Assembly: GCA_039179985.1 (NCBI GenBank)
Contig: JBCDED010000008.1
Location: 1-64,000, forward strand
Reading direction: 5' to 3'
DNA length: 64,000 nt
DNA from: JBCCMQ01 sp039179985
GTDB lineage: Bacteria; Pseudomonadota; Alphaproteobacteria; Rhodobacterales; Rhodobacteraceae
Positions within the stretch are counted from its first letter, which is position 1. Each line of letters starts with the position of its first letter. Below are positions 15,984 through 25,166 of the stretch, piece by piece. A program made the translations under genes and the position numbers. The notes beneath the pieces are model-generated. The model saw only the letters and a program-made list of their open reading frames with translations, was not told the origin of the DNA and made no database searches.

Positions 15984-17312
15984 ATGGACCTGGGCCACAT
16001 GCGCACTGACTTTCCACCGGGCTTTCTGTTCGGCACCGCCACGTCAAGCTACCAGATCGAAGGCCATGCTTTCGGCGGCGCAGGCCAAACCCATTGGGAT
16101 ACCTTCGCCGCCACGCCCGGCAACGTGGTGAGGGCCGAAAACGGCGACCGAGCCTGCGATCACTATCACCGCTACGAAGGCGATTTCGATCTTGTACGGG
16201 ACGCCGGACTCGACGCCTACCGCTTCTCGACATCCTGGGCACGGGTGCTGCCCGAGGGGCGCGGGACACCGAATGCCGAGGGCCTCGACTTCTATGACCG
16301 GCTGGTTGACGCCATGCTGGCCCGTGGGATCAAGCCTGCTGCAACGCTCTATCACTGGGAACTGCCCTCGCCGCTCGCCGATCTCGGCGGCTGGTCGAAC
16401 CGCGATATCGCCGGCTGGTTTGCGGATTTCACCGAAACGATCATGGGCCGGATCGGTGACCGCGTGTGGTCGGCGGCGCCCATCAACGAGCCCTGGTGCG
16501 TGGCCTGGCTCAGCCATTTCATGGGCGACCACGCGCCGGGACTGCGCGATATCCGCAAGGCCGCCCGCGCCATGCACCATGTGCTTCTGGCCCATGGTCG
16601 CGCGACCGAAGTGATGCGCGGGCTTGGCATGTCGAACCTGGGTGCGGTCTGCAATTTCGAGCCGCCCCTGCCCGCCGATGACAGTGCCGAGGCCGCCGCC
16701 GCTACGGCACGGTACGACGGCATCTACAACCGCTTCTTTCTGTCCGGTCTTTTCCGTGGGGACTATCCCGCCGTCGTTCTGGAAGGGCTGGAACCGCATC
16801 TGCCCCTGGGCTGGCAGGACGATTTCGCGACCATTGGCACGCCCGTCGACTGGCTGGGGCTCAACTACTATACCTGCAAACGCATCGCCGCCGATGCTGT
16901 GCCCTGGCCCGCGCTCAAAGAGGTCGCGGGGTCGCTGCCGAAAACGCAGATGGATTGGGAGATCTACCCCGAAGGTCTGGGCCGGGTCATCGATCTTGCC
17001 CGCGAAATGGCCCCGGATCTGCCGCTTTACATCACCGAGAACGGGATGGCGCAGGCGGTGCCAGCGGGCTCAAAGGGGACAGAGGACCCCGACCGCATCT
17101 CCTATCTGGCGCAGCATCTGGACGTGGTGCGCCAGAAACTGGCCGAAGGGGCGCCGCTGAAGGGCTATTTCATCTGGTCCCTCATGGACAATTACGAATG
17201 GGCGCTTGGCTATGAAAAGCGTTTCGGCCTTGTCCACGTGGATTTCAACACGCTCGAACGCACGCCCAAACAGTCCTACCACGCCATTGCCAAAGCGCTC
17301 ACCCGCGCTTAA
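15984..17312 (+). CDS. GH1 family beta-glucosidase
   Basis: Cytoplasmic retaining glycosidase hydrolysing beta-glucosides, possibly beta-galactosides. 442 residues from the ATG at 15984, preceded by a GAGG ribosome-binding site; an ATG five codons later is an alternative. Landmarks: FLFGTATSSYQIEG at the N-terminus, acid/base Glu in APINEPWC, nucleophile Glu in LYITENGM, and the C-terminal MDNYEWALGYEKRFGLVHVD. There is no signal peptide. It sits between the regulator and glucokinase genes, so products feed glucose phosphorylation. Pairing a beta-glucosidase with an alpha-glucoside uptake operon is common in this group (recalled). Confidence 0.93.
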   Translation: MDLGHMRTDFPPGFLFGTATSSYQIEGHAFGGAGQTHWDTFAATPGNVVRAENGDRACDHYHRYEGDFDLVRDAGLDAYRFSTSWARVLPEGRGTPNAEGLDFYDRLVDAMLARGIKPAATLYHWELPSPLADLGGWSNRDIAGWFADFTETIMGRIGDRVWSAAPINEPWCVAWLSHFMGDHAPGLRDIRKAARAMHHVLLAHGRATEVMRGLGMSNLGAVCNFEPPLPADDSAEAAAATARYDGIYNRFFLSGLFRGDYPAVVLEGLEPHLPLGWQDDFATIGTPVDWLGLNYYTCKRIAADAVPWPALKEVAGSLPKTQMDWEIYPEGLGRVIDLAREMAPDLPLYITENGMAQAVPAGSKGTEDPDRISYLAQHLDVVRQKLAEGAPLKGYFIWSLMDNYEWALGYEKRFGLVHVDFNTLERTPKQSYHAIAKALTRA

Positions 17313-17339
17313 GGGCAAGGCGAGAAACCCGGGCCGACC

Positions 17340-18302
17340 ATGACCGACACAGCCTCTCCTCTGACCCTCGTGGCCGATATCGGCGGCACCAATACCCGCG
17401 TGGCCCTCGCCCGCGGCACCAAGCTTGTGGAGGGCTCGGTCAAGCGGTTCCTGAATGCAGACTATGCCGGACTCGATACGGTCTTGCGGACATATCTCTC
17501 GGCGACAGATCAGGCGCCGGTGGGGGCCGCCTGCGTGGCACTCGCAGGGCCCGTTCGGCATGCACGGGGCACCCTCACGAACCTCGACTGGACGGTCGAC
17601 GCCGAGACGCTGACGCACGCGACGCAAGCCCGGACGGTTGCGATCCTGAACGATCTGCAGGCGCAGGGGTATGCGCTTGGGTTCATTGCGGCGGAGAACC
17701 AGAGGCTCATTGTCGACGGCACGCCGCAGGCCGAGGGTGAGCCGCAACTGGTGATCGGCGTGGGAACGGGTTTCAATGCAACGCCCGTCTATCAGACCGC
17801 GGCCGGGCGTTTTGTGGCTCCGTCGGAATCGGGACATGTGAACATGCCCATCCGAACCGAGGCTGACCTGCGGCTGTGTCATTTCGTGGAAACCGCGCAC
17901 GGGTTTCCGGCGGTCGAGGATGTTTTGTCCGGCCGTGGCCTGGAACGGATTTTTGCCTGGCACGCAACCGAAGACGGCGCGCCGCGCGAGATGATGGCGG
18001 GCGACATCATGGCCGCCGTCGCCGCCGGCGATCCGACCGCGACGGCTGCAGCCCGCACCTTTACCCGGCTTCTGGGCACCGTGGCGGGCAATCTGGCGCT
18101 CGGGTATCTGCCCTTTGGCGGCGTCTATCTGGTCGGCGGCGTCGCGCGCGCTTTTTCCGATCACCTGGCCCAGTACGACTTTGCGGGGGCCTTCCGGGAC
18201 AAGGGTCGTTTTGCCGGATTTATGCAGAACTTTAGCGTTGCGGTCATCGAAGACGACTTTGCCGCGCTCACGGGATGCGCCGCACATATGACAAGGCGAT
18301 AA
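17340..18302 (+). CDS. glk: Glucokinase
   Basis: ATP-dependent phosphorylation of glucose released by the neighbouring glucosidases. 320 residues of the bacterial Glk family: phosphate-1 motif VADIGGTNTRVALA at residues 12-25, AGPV, GVGTGFNA, and the C-terminal YLVGGVARAF. It lies 27 bp after the GH1 gene in the same direction and completes a path from imported disaccharide to glucose 6-phosphate for the Entner-Doudoroff route. Confidence 0.93.
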   Translation: MTDTASPLTLVADIGGTNTRVALARGTKLVEGSVKRFLNADYAGLDTVLRTYLSATDQAPVGAACVALAGPVRHARGTLTNLDWTVDAETLTHATQARTVAILNDLQAQGYALGFIAAENQRLIVDGTPQAEGEPQLVIGVGTGFNATPVYQTAAGRFVAPSESGHVNMPIRTEADLRLCHFVETAHGFPAVEDVLSGRGLERIFAWHATEDGAPREMMAGDIMAAVAAGDPTATAAARTFTRLLGTVAGNLALGYLPFGGVYLVGGVARAFSDHLAQYDFAGAFRDKGRFAGFMQNFSVAVIEDDFAALTGCAAHMTRR

Positions 18303-18427
18303 ATCTGCCTGGGCCCCGCCGCCGCGTAAGCCAATCTTAAGACAGTCACGGCTAGACCGGTTCCGTCAGATGCACGAGACGGGAGCGGTTTGGCAATGAG
18401 AAATGCCTTCAGATCAGGGTTTGGACG

Positions 18428-18709
18428 ATGAGCGCGGTCGTGGTTCTGAGCGAGAAACTCGATTCGATGGCGGCCCCCCTTCTGGAAAAGGCCCTGGAGG
18501 ACACCGTCGACCGCGATGTGGTACTGGATGCCTCGGGGGTCAATATGCTTGGCGGGCACTGCCTTGAGATTCTCGTCTCCGGCGCAAAGACCGCGGCCTT
18601 CGGCGGCAACCGCCTAGAGGTCACCAACCCTTTTGAGGATTTTCTGCGCGATCTGGCGACCCTCGGTCTCTCGCTGGAGATTTTCGATGCACCGGAGGAT
18701 CCCAAATGA
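18428..18709 (+). CDS. STAS-domain protein at the head of the che operon
   Basis: A 93-residue single STAS domain, small and soluble. It has the pattern LDSMAAPLLEKAL..DVVLDASGVNMLGGHCLEILVSGAK that precedes the usual phosphorylatable Ser region; the normal D-S-[AS] motif is replaced by ASGVNMLGG, so phosphorylation control as in SpoIIAA is uncertain. The stop overlaps the following cheY by 4 bp (ATGA). Its position as first gene of a chemotaxis operon is known in several alphaproteobacteria. Its role, perhaps an adaptor in the signalling array, is not established. Confidence 0.8.
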   Translation: MSAVVVLSEKLDSMAAPLLEKALEDTVDRDVVLDASGVNMLGGHCLEILVSGAKTAAFGGNRLEVTNPFEDFLRDLATLGLSLEIFDAPEDPK

Positions 18710-19068
18710 CGCAGGTCCTTGCCGTCGACGACAGCCGCACAATCCGCGACATGCTGAACCTCACGCTCAGCCAGGCCGGATTCGAAACGCATCTTGCGGA
18801 GGACGGCCAACACGGTCTCGAAGTCCTCGAAGAACTGGCGCCCGATGTCATCATTACGGACATCAACATGCCGCGCCTTGATGGCTTCGGCTTCATCGAT
18901 GCGGTTCGCAAACCGACCCGATACGACGCTGTGCCCATTCTGGTGCTGACCACCGAAAGTGCGCCGGAACTGAAAAGCCGGGCGCGGAACGCTGGCGCCA
19001 CGGGCTGGATCGTCAAGCCTTTCGATCCGGTAAAGCTCGTGCGCGCCCTTGAACTGGTAAGCGGGTGA
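18706..19068 (+). CDS. cheY: Chemotaxis response regulator CheY (first copy)
   Basis: Single receiver domain, 120 residues. Acidic pocket VDDS (residues 7-10), phospho-acceptor Asp52 in ITDINMPRLDG, Thr in VLTTES and Lys in VKPFDP are all present. It receives phosphate from CheA; with a second CheY downstream, one may act on the motor and the other as a phosphate sink, as in related species. It overlaps the STAS gene by 4 bp and precedes cheA by 4 bp. Confidence 0.93.
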   Translation: MTQVLAVDDSRTIRDMLNLTLSQAGFETHLAEDGQHGLEVLEELAPDVIITDINMPRLDGFGFIDAVRKPTRYDAVPILVLTTESAPELKSRARNAGATGWIVKPFDPVKLVRALELVSG

Positions 19069-19072
19069 GGCC

Positions 19073-21205
19073 ATGACCGACCCTATGGCAGAAATCCGGG
19101 CCTCGTTCTTCGTCGAATGCGAAGAATTGCTCGAAAGCCTGAACGACGGTCTCGCCGCCATGGAAGACGGAGGCGGCGACGGGGAGACGATCAATGTCGT
19201 CTTCCGTGCCGTTCATTCGATCAAAGGGGGCGCCGGCGCTTTTGGGCTCTCGGATCTCGTTAATTTCGCCCATATTTATGAGACCGTCCTCGACCGGGTG
19301 CGCTCCGGGGATTTCACGCCCGAAGCCGCGGACTATCTTACGTTCTTTTCCTCCGCTGACGTGCTGTCCGACCTCGTGAAGGCGAGCCGCGACGGGGACG
19401 ACACCGGAGCCGCGATCAACGCAAAGGTGCTTGGCGAATTGCAACGCCTTGAGGGCGGCGGCGAGGGACCCGCAGAAGAGGCCGAGGTCGAATTTGTTCC
19501 GACGATCCTCCCACTCGATTTTGAGGACGAGGACGACGGCCCAGGGCAAGTGGCCGAAGTCACTCGCGTGCGGTTCCGCCCCCATGCCGAGCTTTTTCAA
19601 GCAAAAAATGAACCTCTCTTTATCATCCGTTGCCTCGAAAAGCTGGGCAAGATCTCAGTCGTCTGCGAGACGAGCGAGGTTCCGGATCTCAGCGCAAGAG
19701 ACGGCGCGCCGGGCTTTCTGAGCTGGCTCGTGAGTTTCGACACGGCCGTCGATCACCAGGCCATAAACGAGGTTTTCGAGTTCGTCGCCGACATCTGCGA
19801 CATTGAGGTGTCCGCGGTTCCCTTGGAAACGCCAAACGCAGAAGACGCGTCGCCCTCCCCGTCCCCGGACCGCCCGGATCTGGCCGAACCCCATCGACTG
19901 GAAAACCCGTCCCCGCAAGACGAGCCGACCGAACTGAAGGCAGACACCACACCGGCCGCCGAGCCCACAGCGCAGGAAGCGGCGCCCATGGCGGCCCAAA
20001 AGGCAACCGTGCGCGTTGATCTGGAAAAGATCGACCGCCTGGTGAACCTTGTGGGCGAGCTTGTCATCAATCAGGCCATGCTCTCACAAAGCGTTGCGGC
20101 CTCAGGTATTCCAGCAAACTCCGCCGTGGCTCAGGGCCTTGAAGAGTTCATGCAGCTCACGCGAGACGTGCAAGACAGTGTCATGATGATCCGCGCCCAG
20201 CCGGTAAAGTCCCTTTTCCAGCGGATGTCGCGGATCGTGCGCGAAGCATCGGCTTCGATCGACAAGAACGTGCGCCTGAAGACCTCCGGCGAAACCACGG
20301 AAGTCGACAAGACCGTCATCGAACGCCTCGCCGACCCGCTGACCCATATGATCCGAAACGCCGTGGACCACGGGCTCGAACAGGCCGATGTCAGGGCGGC
20401 AGCCGGAAAACCGGCCGTCGGGACGGTTTCCCTGTCCGCCGCCCATCGCTCGGGCCGCGTTATCATTGAGGTGAGCGACGACGGCGCCGGCATCAACGGC
20501 GAGAAAGTCCTGAAAAAGGCTATTGAGAAAGGTCTGGTCTCGCAAAATTCCAACCTCACACCACAGGAAATCGACAATCTGCTGTTCCTACCGGGCTTCT
20601 CGACCGCCACCGAGGTCTCTTCCCTGTCGGGCCGGGGCGTCGGGATGGACGTGGTGAAGAGCGCCATCACGTCGCTTGGCGGTCGCGTCTCCATCAGTTC
20701 AATTCCCGGCAAGGGCACGACGTTCTCCATTTCACTGCCGCTGACGCTGGCGGTCCTAGACGGGATGGTGGTCGAGGTTGCGGGCGAAACCCTGGTTGTG
20801 CCGCTCAACGCAATTCTTGAGACCCTGACAGTCACCGACACCAATCTCAAACCCCTTGGAGCGACCGGAAACGTGATCGAAATCCGGGGCGGCTTTGCGC
20901 CCTTGATCGACCTTGGCGTCGAGCTTGGATACCGTGGACCGAAAGAGCGCTATCAAGGGGCAATCGCGCTCGTGATCGGGCACGAAGACGGCAGCCGCGG
21001 CACACTTGTCGTCGACGCAATTCAGGATCAGCGCCAGGTGGTCATCAAGGGCCTCCAGCCCGGCTTCGGAGATGTGCGGGGCATCGCCGCCGCAACGATC
21101 CTTGGCGACGGCCAGATCGCCTTGATCCTTGATCCGATTACACTTGCAAAACCCGATGGCTCCGCCGTCACCGGACGGGAACCCCAACTGCAGATGGCGA
21201 TTTAG
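19073..21205 (+). CDS. cheA: Chemotaxis histidine kinase CheA
   Basis: Central kinase of the chemoreceptor array. 710 residues: Hpt domain with phospho-His48 in FRAVHSIKGGAGAFG, a long linker with a CheY-binding-like region (about 150-250), a low-complexity acidic/Pro-rich stretch (about 255-300), dimerisation helices (VDLEKIDRLVNLVGELVINQAM), an ATPase with N box HMIRNAVDHG and G boxes DDGAGI and GRGVGMDVV, and a C-terminal CheW-like domain. All kinase motifs are intact. It is flanked by cheY (4-bp gap) and cheW (3-bp gap). Confidence 0.96.
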   Translation: MTDPMAEIRASFFVECEELLESLNDGLAAMEDGGGDGETINVVFRAVHSIKGGAGAFGLSDLVNFAHIYETVLDRVRSGDFTPEAADYLTFFSSADVLSDLVKASRDGDDTGAAINAKVLGELQRLEGGGEGPAEEAEVEFVPTILPLDFEDEDDGPGQVAEVTRVRFRPHAELFQAKNEPLFIIRCLEKLGKISVVCETSEVPDLSARDGAPGFLSWLVSFDTAVDHQAINEVFEFVADICDIEVSAVPLETPNAEDASPSPSPDRPDLAEPHRLENPSPQDEPTELKADTTPAAEPTAQEAAPMAAQKATVRVDLEKIDRLVNLVGELVINQAMLSQSVAASGIPANSAVAQGLEEFMQLTRDVQDSVMMIRAQPVKSLFQRMSRIVREASASIDKNVRLKTSGETTEVDKTVIERLADPLTHMIRNAVDHGLEQADVRAAAGKPAVGTVSLSAAHRSGRVIIEVSDDGAGINGEKVLKKAIEKGLVSQNSNLTPQEIDNLLFLPGFSTATEVSSLSGRGVGMDVVKSAITSLGGRVSISSIPGKGTTFSISLPLTLAVLDGMVVEVAGETLVVPLNAILETLTVTDTNLKPLGATGNVIEIRGGFAPLIDLGVELGYRGPKERYQGAIALVIGHEDGSRGTLVVDAIQDQRQVVIKGLQPGFGDVRGIAAATILGDGQIALILDPITLAKPDGSAVTGREPQLQMAI

Positions 21206-21208
21206 CAT

Positions 21209-21676
21209 ATGATAGAGAACTCTTCCGACCAATCCGCGCGCAGCCACGAGATGCTGTCCTTTTCCGTGGGCGGACAAAGCTATGCCCTTGAAATCATGTC
21301 CGTTCGCGAAATCCGCGGTTGGGCGCAACCGACGCCGCTGCCCCATGCGCCAGCCTATGTGAGGGGTGTGATCAATCTGCGCGGCACCGTGCTTCCCATC
21401 GTTGATCTCGCTTTGCGGCTGGGTTTGAGCGAAGTGGAGGTTACCGAACGGCACGTCATAATTGTGGTGCACGTGGGGGCCCAGACCGTCGGTCTTCTGG
21501 TAGATGCCGTCTCCGACATCCTCACTGTCTCAGGCGAGGCCATGCAGGCCCCACCCGACATGCCATCGGGCGCAACGGGATCCTTCGTGGAAGCACTCAC
21601 GATTGTCGACGAACGCATGATCCGGATTCTCAACATCGGCGCGCTCTTGCCCGACGTCACGCAGGATGCCGCATGA
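21209..21676 (+). CDS. cheW: Chemotaxis adaptor CheW
   Basis: Couples CheA to chemoreceptors. 155 residues, single CheW domain: MLSFSVGGQSYALEIMSVREI at the start, RGVINLRGTVLPIVDLALRLG in the middle and LVDAVSDIL near the end. The stop overlaps the cheR start (ATGA). Confidence 0.95.
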   Translation: MIENSSDQSARSHEMLSFSVGGQSYALEIMSVREIRGWAQPTPLPHAPAYVRGVINLRGTVLPIVDLALRLGLSEVEVTERHVIIVVHVGAQTVGLLVDAVSDILTVSGEAMQAPPDMPSGATGSFVEALTIVDERMIRILNIGALLPDVTQDAA

Positions 21677-22533
21677 CGGACCATGCCGGGATTTTAACGC
21701 TGAGCGAGAGCCAGTTTAACCAGGTGGCCCGGATGGTCCGCTCGGAGGCTGGCCTAGTTCTGGATACGGCCAAACGTCCAATGGTTCAGTCGCGCCTTTT
21801 AAAGCGACTGCGAACCCTAGAGTTGTCGTCCTTCGATGCATATCTTGACGTTCTAGGAAAGGATGCTGACGGCGCTGAAAGGCTGGAGCTTATTTGCGCA
21901 CTGACGACTAACGTCACCAATTTTTTTCGAGAGAACCACCACTTCGAACAACTCAAGGCAGAGATCCTGCCAAAACTAAAACAGGCCGCCGGATCAAAGA
22001 AAATTCGGATCTGGTCCGCAGGGTGCTCATTTGGTCATGAGCCCTATTCGGTTGCGATGGCCTGCCTTCCATTTGTTGCAGCTCATCCGGATGTGGATTT
22101 GCGCATTCTTGCCACCGACATCGACCGCCACGCGATCGCCGTCGCCCGCGCCGGCATTTACACTGAGAACGCTCTGACCGGCGTACCGCCGACGGCACGG
22201 ACAGAACACTTCTCATCGCTGGCCGACGGACGCCTGAAAATCGGCGAAACACTTCGGAGGATGGTCAGTTTCCAGCCCCTCAATCTGCTGGACGCCTGGC
22301 CAATGAAGGGGCGTTTCGATGTCATTTTTTGCCGCAACGTCGTCATCTATTTCGACCCTGACACCCAGAACCAACTTTGGCGGCGGTTCCACGAGGCCCT
22401 GACACCGGAAGGCTGGCTCTTTGTGGGACATTCGGAGCGCATTCCGGACCGCGGCATGGAGATCTTTGAGCCTGCGGGGGTCACCAGCTACCGGAAACCT
22501 GTACCGCCGGAACGGCAGCCCCGGGCGGTGTAA
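21673..22533 (+). CDS. cheR: Chemoreceptor glutamate methyltransferase CheR
   Basis: SAM-dependent methylation of receptor glutamates for adaptation. 286 residues: N-terminal helical domain (1-80), SAM-binding IWSAGCSFGHEPYSVAM, ILATDID, and FDVIFCRNVVIYFD. The beta-subdomain that docks a receptor C-terminal pentapeptide is in the middle of the catalytic domain; the chemoreceptor at 47004-49643 ends in such a pentapeptide, so the two probably interact. Local base composition of the first 300 bp is lower in GC than neighbouring genes, with no other sign of transfer. Confidence 0.95.
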   Translation: MTDHAGILTLSESQFNQVARMVRSEAGLVLDTAKRPMVQSRLLKRLRTLELSSFDAYLDVLGKDADGAERLELICALTTNVTNFFRENHHFEQLKAEILPKLKQAAGSKKIRIWSAGCSFGHEPYSVAMACLPFVAAHPDVDLRILATDIDRHAIAVARAGIYTENALTGVPPTARTEHFSSLADGRLKIGETLRRMVSFQPLNLLDAWPMKGRFDVIFCRNVVIYFDPDTQNQLWRRFHEALTPEGWLFVGHSERIPDRGMEIFEPAGVTSYRKPVPPERQPRAV

Positions 22534-22564
22534 TGATCGAAATCCGAGCCGGAGAGGCAAGAAC

Positions 22565-22951
22565 ATGTCCGTAAGGGAGAAGCTGCGGGTTATGGTCGTG
22601 GACGATATGTCGACGAGCCGGGGAGTATTGACGCAGGCGCTTGATGCCCTCGGCATACGAAACGTGGCCACCGCGCCGGACGGACCAACGGCGCTAAACG
22701 CCCTGGAAAACGCGCCGGTTCACCTTGTTATTTCGGATTTCAACATGCCGGATATGAACGGCCTGCAGCTCCTCCATTCGCTGCGCACCGGGGCAAAGAC
22801 AAAAGGGGTCGGTTTCATCCTGATAACCGGTCGGGCGGAGCCGGAGATTATCGACGGGGGCAAGCGTCTCGGAATGAACAACTTTCTCAAAAAACCGTTT
22901 GAAAAAGAGGATCTCAAGACGTGCATTGAAGCTGTGGTCGGACGGCTTTGA
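22565..22951 (+). CDS. cheY: Chemotaxis response regulator CheY (second copy)
   Basis: Single receiver domain, 128 residues with a ribosome-binding site GGAGAGG eight bases before the ATG. VVDDMSTSRG, phospho-acceptor Asp58 in VISDFNMPDMNG and Lys in LKKPFEKED are present. It resembles motor-binding CheY proteins of alphaproteobacteria more than the first copy, by its FNMPDMNGLQLL and GVGFILITGRAEP stretches; that assignment is an impression. Its stop overlaps the next gene (TTGA). Confidence 0.93.
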   Translation: MSVREKLRVMVVDDMSTSRGVLTQALDALGIRNVATAPDGPTALNALENAPVHLVISDFNMPDMNGLQLLHSLRTGAKTKGVGFILITGRAEPEIIDGGKRLGMNNFLKKPFEKEDLKTCIEAVVGRL

Positions 22952-23346
22952 CAGGGTCTGCGATCAAAAGCCCTGCGCGGGCTCCGGACCAACGGGTTCA
23001 AGCCTCTGTTCCTTTTGGCGACGTGCTGGGGTTTCTGGCAGCCGAACTGGATGAGCAGGCGCGCCAAGCAACCGCCATTGAAGCCATGGTGTCGCAGTTG
23101 ATGGGACCGCGGGAGGCAGACCCGGACAGATTGCCAGATGTCCAGTTGCTCGATCTTCATACCCAAAGACTACGCGATATGGCCGAAGTGGCGCGCATTC
23201 TGGCCGATGGTGTTACAGCGGGTCAGGAAACGGTGGCCAGTCGGATCGCCAGGGACGTGAAGCTTGGCTCCCTTCGATCAACGTTCCTGGGCCAAGCAGA
23301 TCTGGGTGACGACGAAACAAAGAAAGGCGACGCCGTTTTCTTTTGA
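22948..23346 (+). CDS. Small che-operon protein with CheZ/CheT-like DxxxQ motif
   Basis: 132 residues, mostly helical, starting at a TTG that overlaps the cheY stop by 4 bp, which is good evidence of translational coupling. The central helix carries VQLLDLHTQRLRDM, in which Asp69-x3-Gln73 aligns with the catalytic DxxxQ of CheZ (QDLTGQV in enterobacteria). The C-terminus is charged and ends in a short hydrophobic tail. CheT of Sinorhizobium, also at the end of a che operon, is a CheZ-like protein with such a motif (recalled). I infer a CheY-P phosphatase or CheT-type CheR/CheY partner. No family is certain. Confidence 0.72.
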   Translation: MTGSAIKSPARAPDQRVQASVPFGDVLGFLAAELDEQARQATAIEAMVSQLMGPREADPDRLPDVQLLDLHTQRLRDMAEVARILADGVTAGQETVASRIARDVKLGSLRSTFLGQADLGDDETKKGDAVFF

Positions 23347-23593
23347 CAACCCGTGGCAGGGCGACTGAAGCCAAGCGCGGCAATGGGCGCCCACCATGAG
23401 CGCGCTGGCAAGAACGGGGAAACCCCGGCCTGTTCGCGCGGTTCCTCCCAGTGGATCGCCAGTTGGTGAGACCAGGCAGTGCCGGGGCCGGCAACTTGGG
23501 GCGGGCGAGACAGACCAAAGAGGATGCCAACCGGGGCACGCAGATCACGCCGGCCGGGCCAAGCAACGACGGCAGGATCCGCCGCGCGTGACC

Positions 23594-24121
23594 CTAAAGA
23601 AGTTCCAAATCTGCACCGGCGCCGGAGACCGCAACCACGCGCTCAACAGGTGCGGCGTCGACGGTGCGAATGCGGGCACGTCCGCTGGAGGGATGGAACT
23701 CCAGCCGACGCGCCTGAAAGCCGCCCACGTCCTGCGCCAGACAGGGCAGCCCTTCAACATCTAGGAAACGGCGGACATCGGCAAAGTTCCGGGCGCCGGC
23801 GGCCCCCAAGCCCGAACTGAGCAGCGCGCCGCCGAAGACCTTGGCTTCGAGCCGCTCTTTCGCGGCTCCGGTCTTGATCAATCCGTTGATAAGAAGCTCC
23901 ATGGCGTGGGTCGCCATTTGCCCTGCGCGGGCCCCCGATGATGTGTCATCGGCGAGCAGAATATGGTTCATCCCGCCGATCCCGGCTATCGGATCATGCA
24001 GGCAGACGCTGACACAGGACCCTAGCACCGTGTGAAAGACCGTGTGGCCGTCGGTGCCGATCGCCATTTCACCCTGGGTGACATACCGTCGGTGCGTGCT
24101 TTCGAACCCGCTAGTGGACAC
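23594..24121 (-). CDS. cheD: Chemoreceptor glutamine deamidase CheD
   Basis: Deamidates receptor glutamines and modulates adaptation. 175 residues from a GTG at 24121, which overlaps the end of cheB by 11 bp; the longer upstream reading lies inside cheB and is rejected. Active-site residues are visible: Cys36 in VLGSCVSVCLHD and His53 in GGMNHILL. The C-terminus RRLEFHPSSGRARI is typical. It is transcribed toward the cheY end of the main che operon, so the two transcripts converge with a 247-bp gap that holds no recognisable gene or clear terminator. Confidence 0.93.
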   Translation of the reverse strand: MSTSGFESTHRRYVTQGEMAIGTDGHTVFHTVLGSCVSVCLHDPIAGIGGMNHILLADDTSSGARAGQMATHAMELLINGLIKTGAAKERLEAKVFGGALLSSGLGAAGARNFADVRRFLDVEGLPCLAQDVGGFQARRLEFHPSSGRARIRTVDAAPVERVVAVSGAGADLELL

Positions 24122-25166
24122 GCGGGTCCCCTGCCCCGGAACACGACGTGCGGGCCAGGATCGCGGTGGCCATTTCGTCAAGTTCCACCTGTTCTTCGAC
24201 GGCCCCAAGAATATGGGCGGCTTTCGGCATTCCGTAAACCACGCTGCTGGCATCGTCCTGCCCCAGCGTGCGCGCACCGGCTTTGCGCAGGGCAAGCAAA
24301 CCTTCTGCGCCGTCCTTGCCCATGCCCGTCAGAATGACGCCGACACATGTCGCAGAATAAGACACGCAGCTTTCAAATAGCACATCCACAGAGGGTCTGT
24401 GGCCTGAGCGCGGCGGCCCTTCTTTCAGGGCGATCCGCGGGCGGTTCGGGGGGCCTTCGAGGGTGAGATGCGTTGACCCGCCGGGCGCGATATAAACATG
24501 GCCCTGCGCCGGATTGGTGCCGTGACGGGCAAGCGCAACCGTGAGCGGCAGCATGGCATTGAGACGGTCGGCGAAACTGGACAGAAAGTTCTGGGGCATA
24601 TGCTGGGTGATCAGGGTCGGCGGCCCGTTTTGCGGGTACCGGCTGAGGACACGTTCGATGGCGTCGACGCCACCGGTGGAAGCGCCAAGCATGACCAGAT
24701 GTCCGTTCCAGCGGAAGCCTTGAGTTGCGGGCCGTGCCGGCGCCTGACGGCCCGAGATACGCGCACCCGCAGCCGTGTGGATGCTGCGGCAAAGGCTGTC
24801 GGCGAAGATGCCGTCGGTCATTTCATGGGCTGCCGAGGGTTTGCCGAGGCAATCGACCGCGGCGGCCGCCAATGCCTCTACCGCGACGTCGCTGCCGCGT
24901 TTGGTGAGATGCGACAACATCACCACAGGCATGGGTCGCAAGTCCATGATCTTTTGCAGAAATTCTGTCCCACTCATCCGCGGCATTTCGACATCGAGCG
25001 TGATCACATCGGGGTTGAGCGCCTTGATCGCCGCGCGCGCCTCATAGGCATCTGCCGCTTCACCCACCACCGTGATCGTTGGATCCTTGGAAAGCGCCAA
25101 GCGCACAAGCTGACGGATGGTGCGGGAATCGTCCACCACAAGGACACGTGGTCCGCCCCCGGTCAC
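24111..25166 (-). CDS. cheB: Chemotaxis methylesterase CheB
   Basis: Response-regulator methylesterase that removes receptor methyl groups. 351 residues: receiver domain with VDDSRTIR and phospho-acceptor Asp58 in ITLDVEMPRMSG, linker, and esterase domain with the catalytic triad in LGASTGGVDAI (Ser), LITQHMPQNF (His) and GMGKDGAEGL (Asp). The start is a GTG with a weak ribosome-binding site. Lying on the opposite strand from cheA, cheW and cheR, it forms a separate cheB-cheD operon. Confidence 0.95.
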   Translation of the reverse strand: MTGGGPRVLVVDDSRTIRQLVRLALSKDPTITVVGEAADAYEARAAIKALNPDVITLDVEMPRMSGTEFLQKIMDLRPMPVVMLSHLTKRGSDVAVEALAAAAVDCLGKPSAAHEMTDGIFADSLCRSIHTAAGARISGRQAPARPATQGFRWNGHLVMLGASTGGVDAIERVLSRYPQNGPPTLITQHMPQNFLSSFADRLNAMLPLTVALARHGTNPAQGHVYIAPGGSTHLTLEGPPNRPRIALKEGPPRSGHRPSVDVLFESCVSYSATCVGVILTGMGKDGAEGLLALRKAGARTLGQDDASSVVYGMPKAAHILGAVEEQVELDEMATAILARTSCSGAGDPRVH

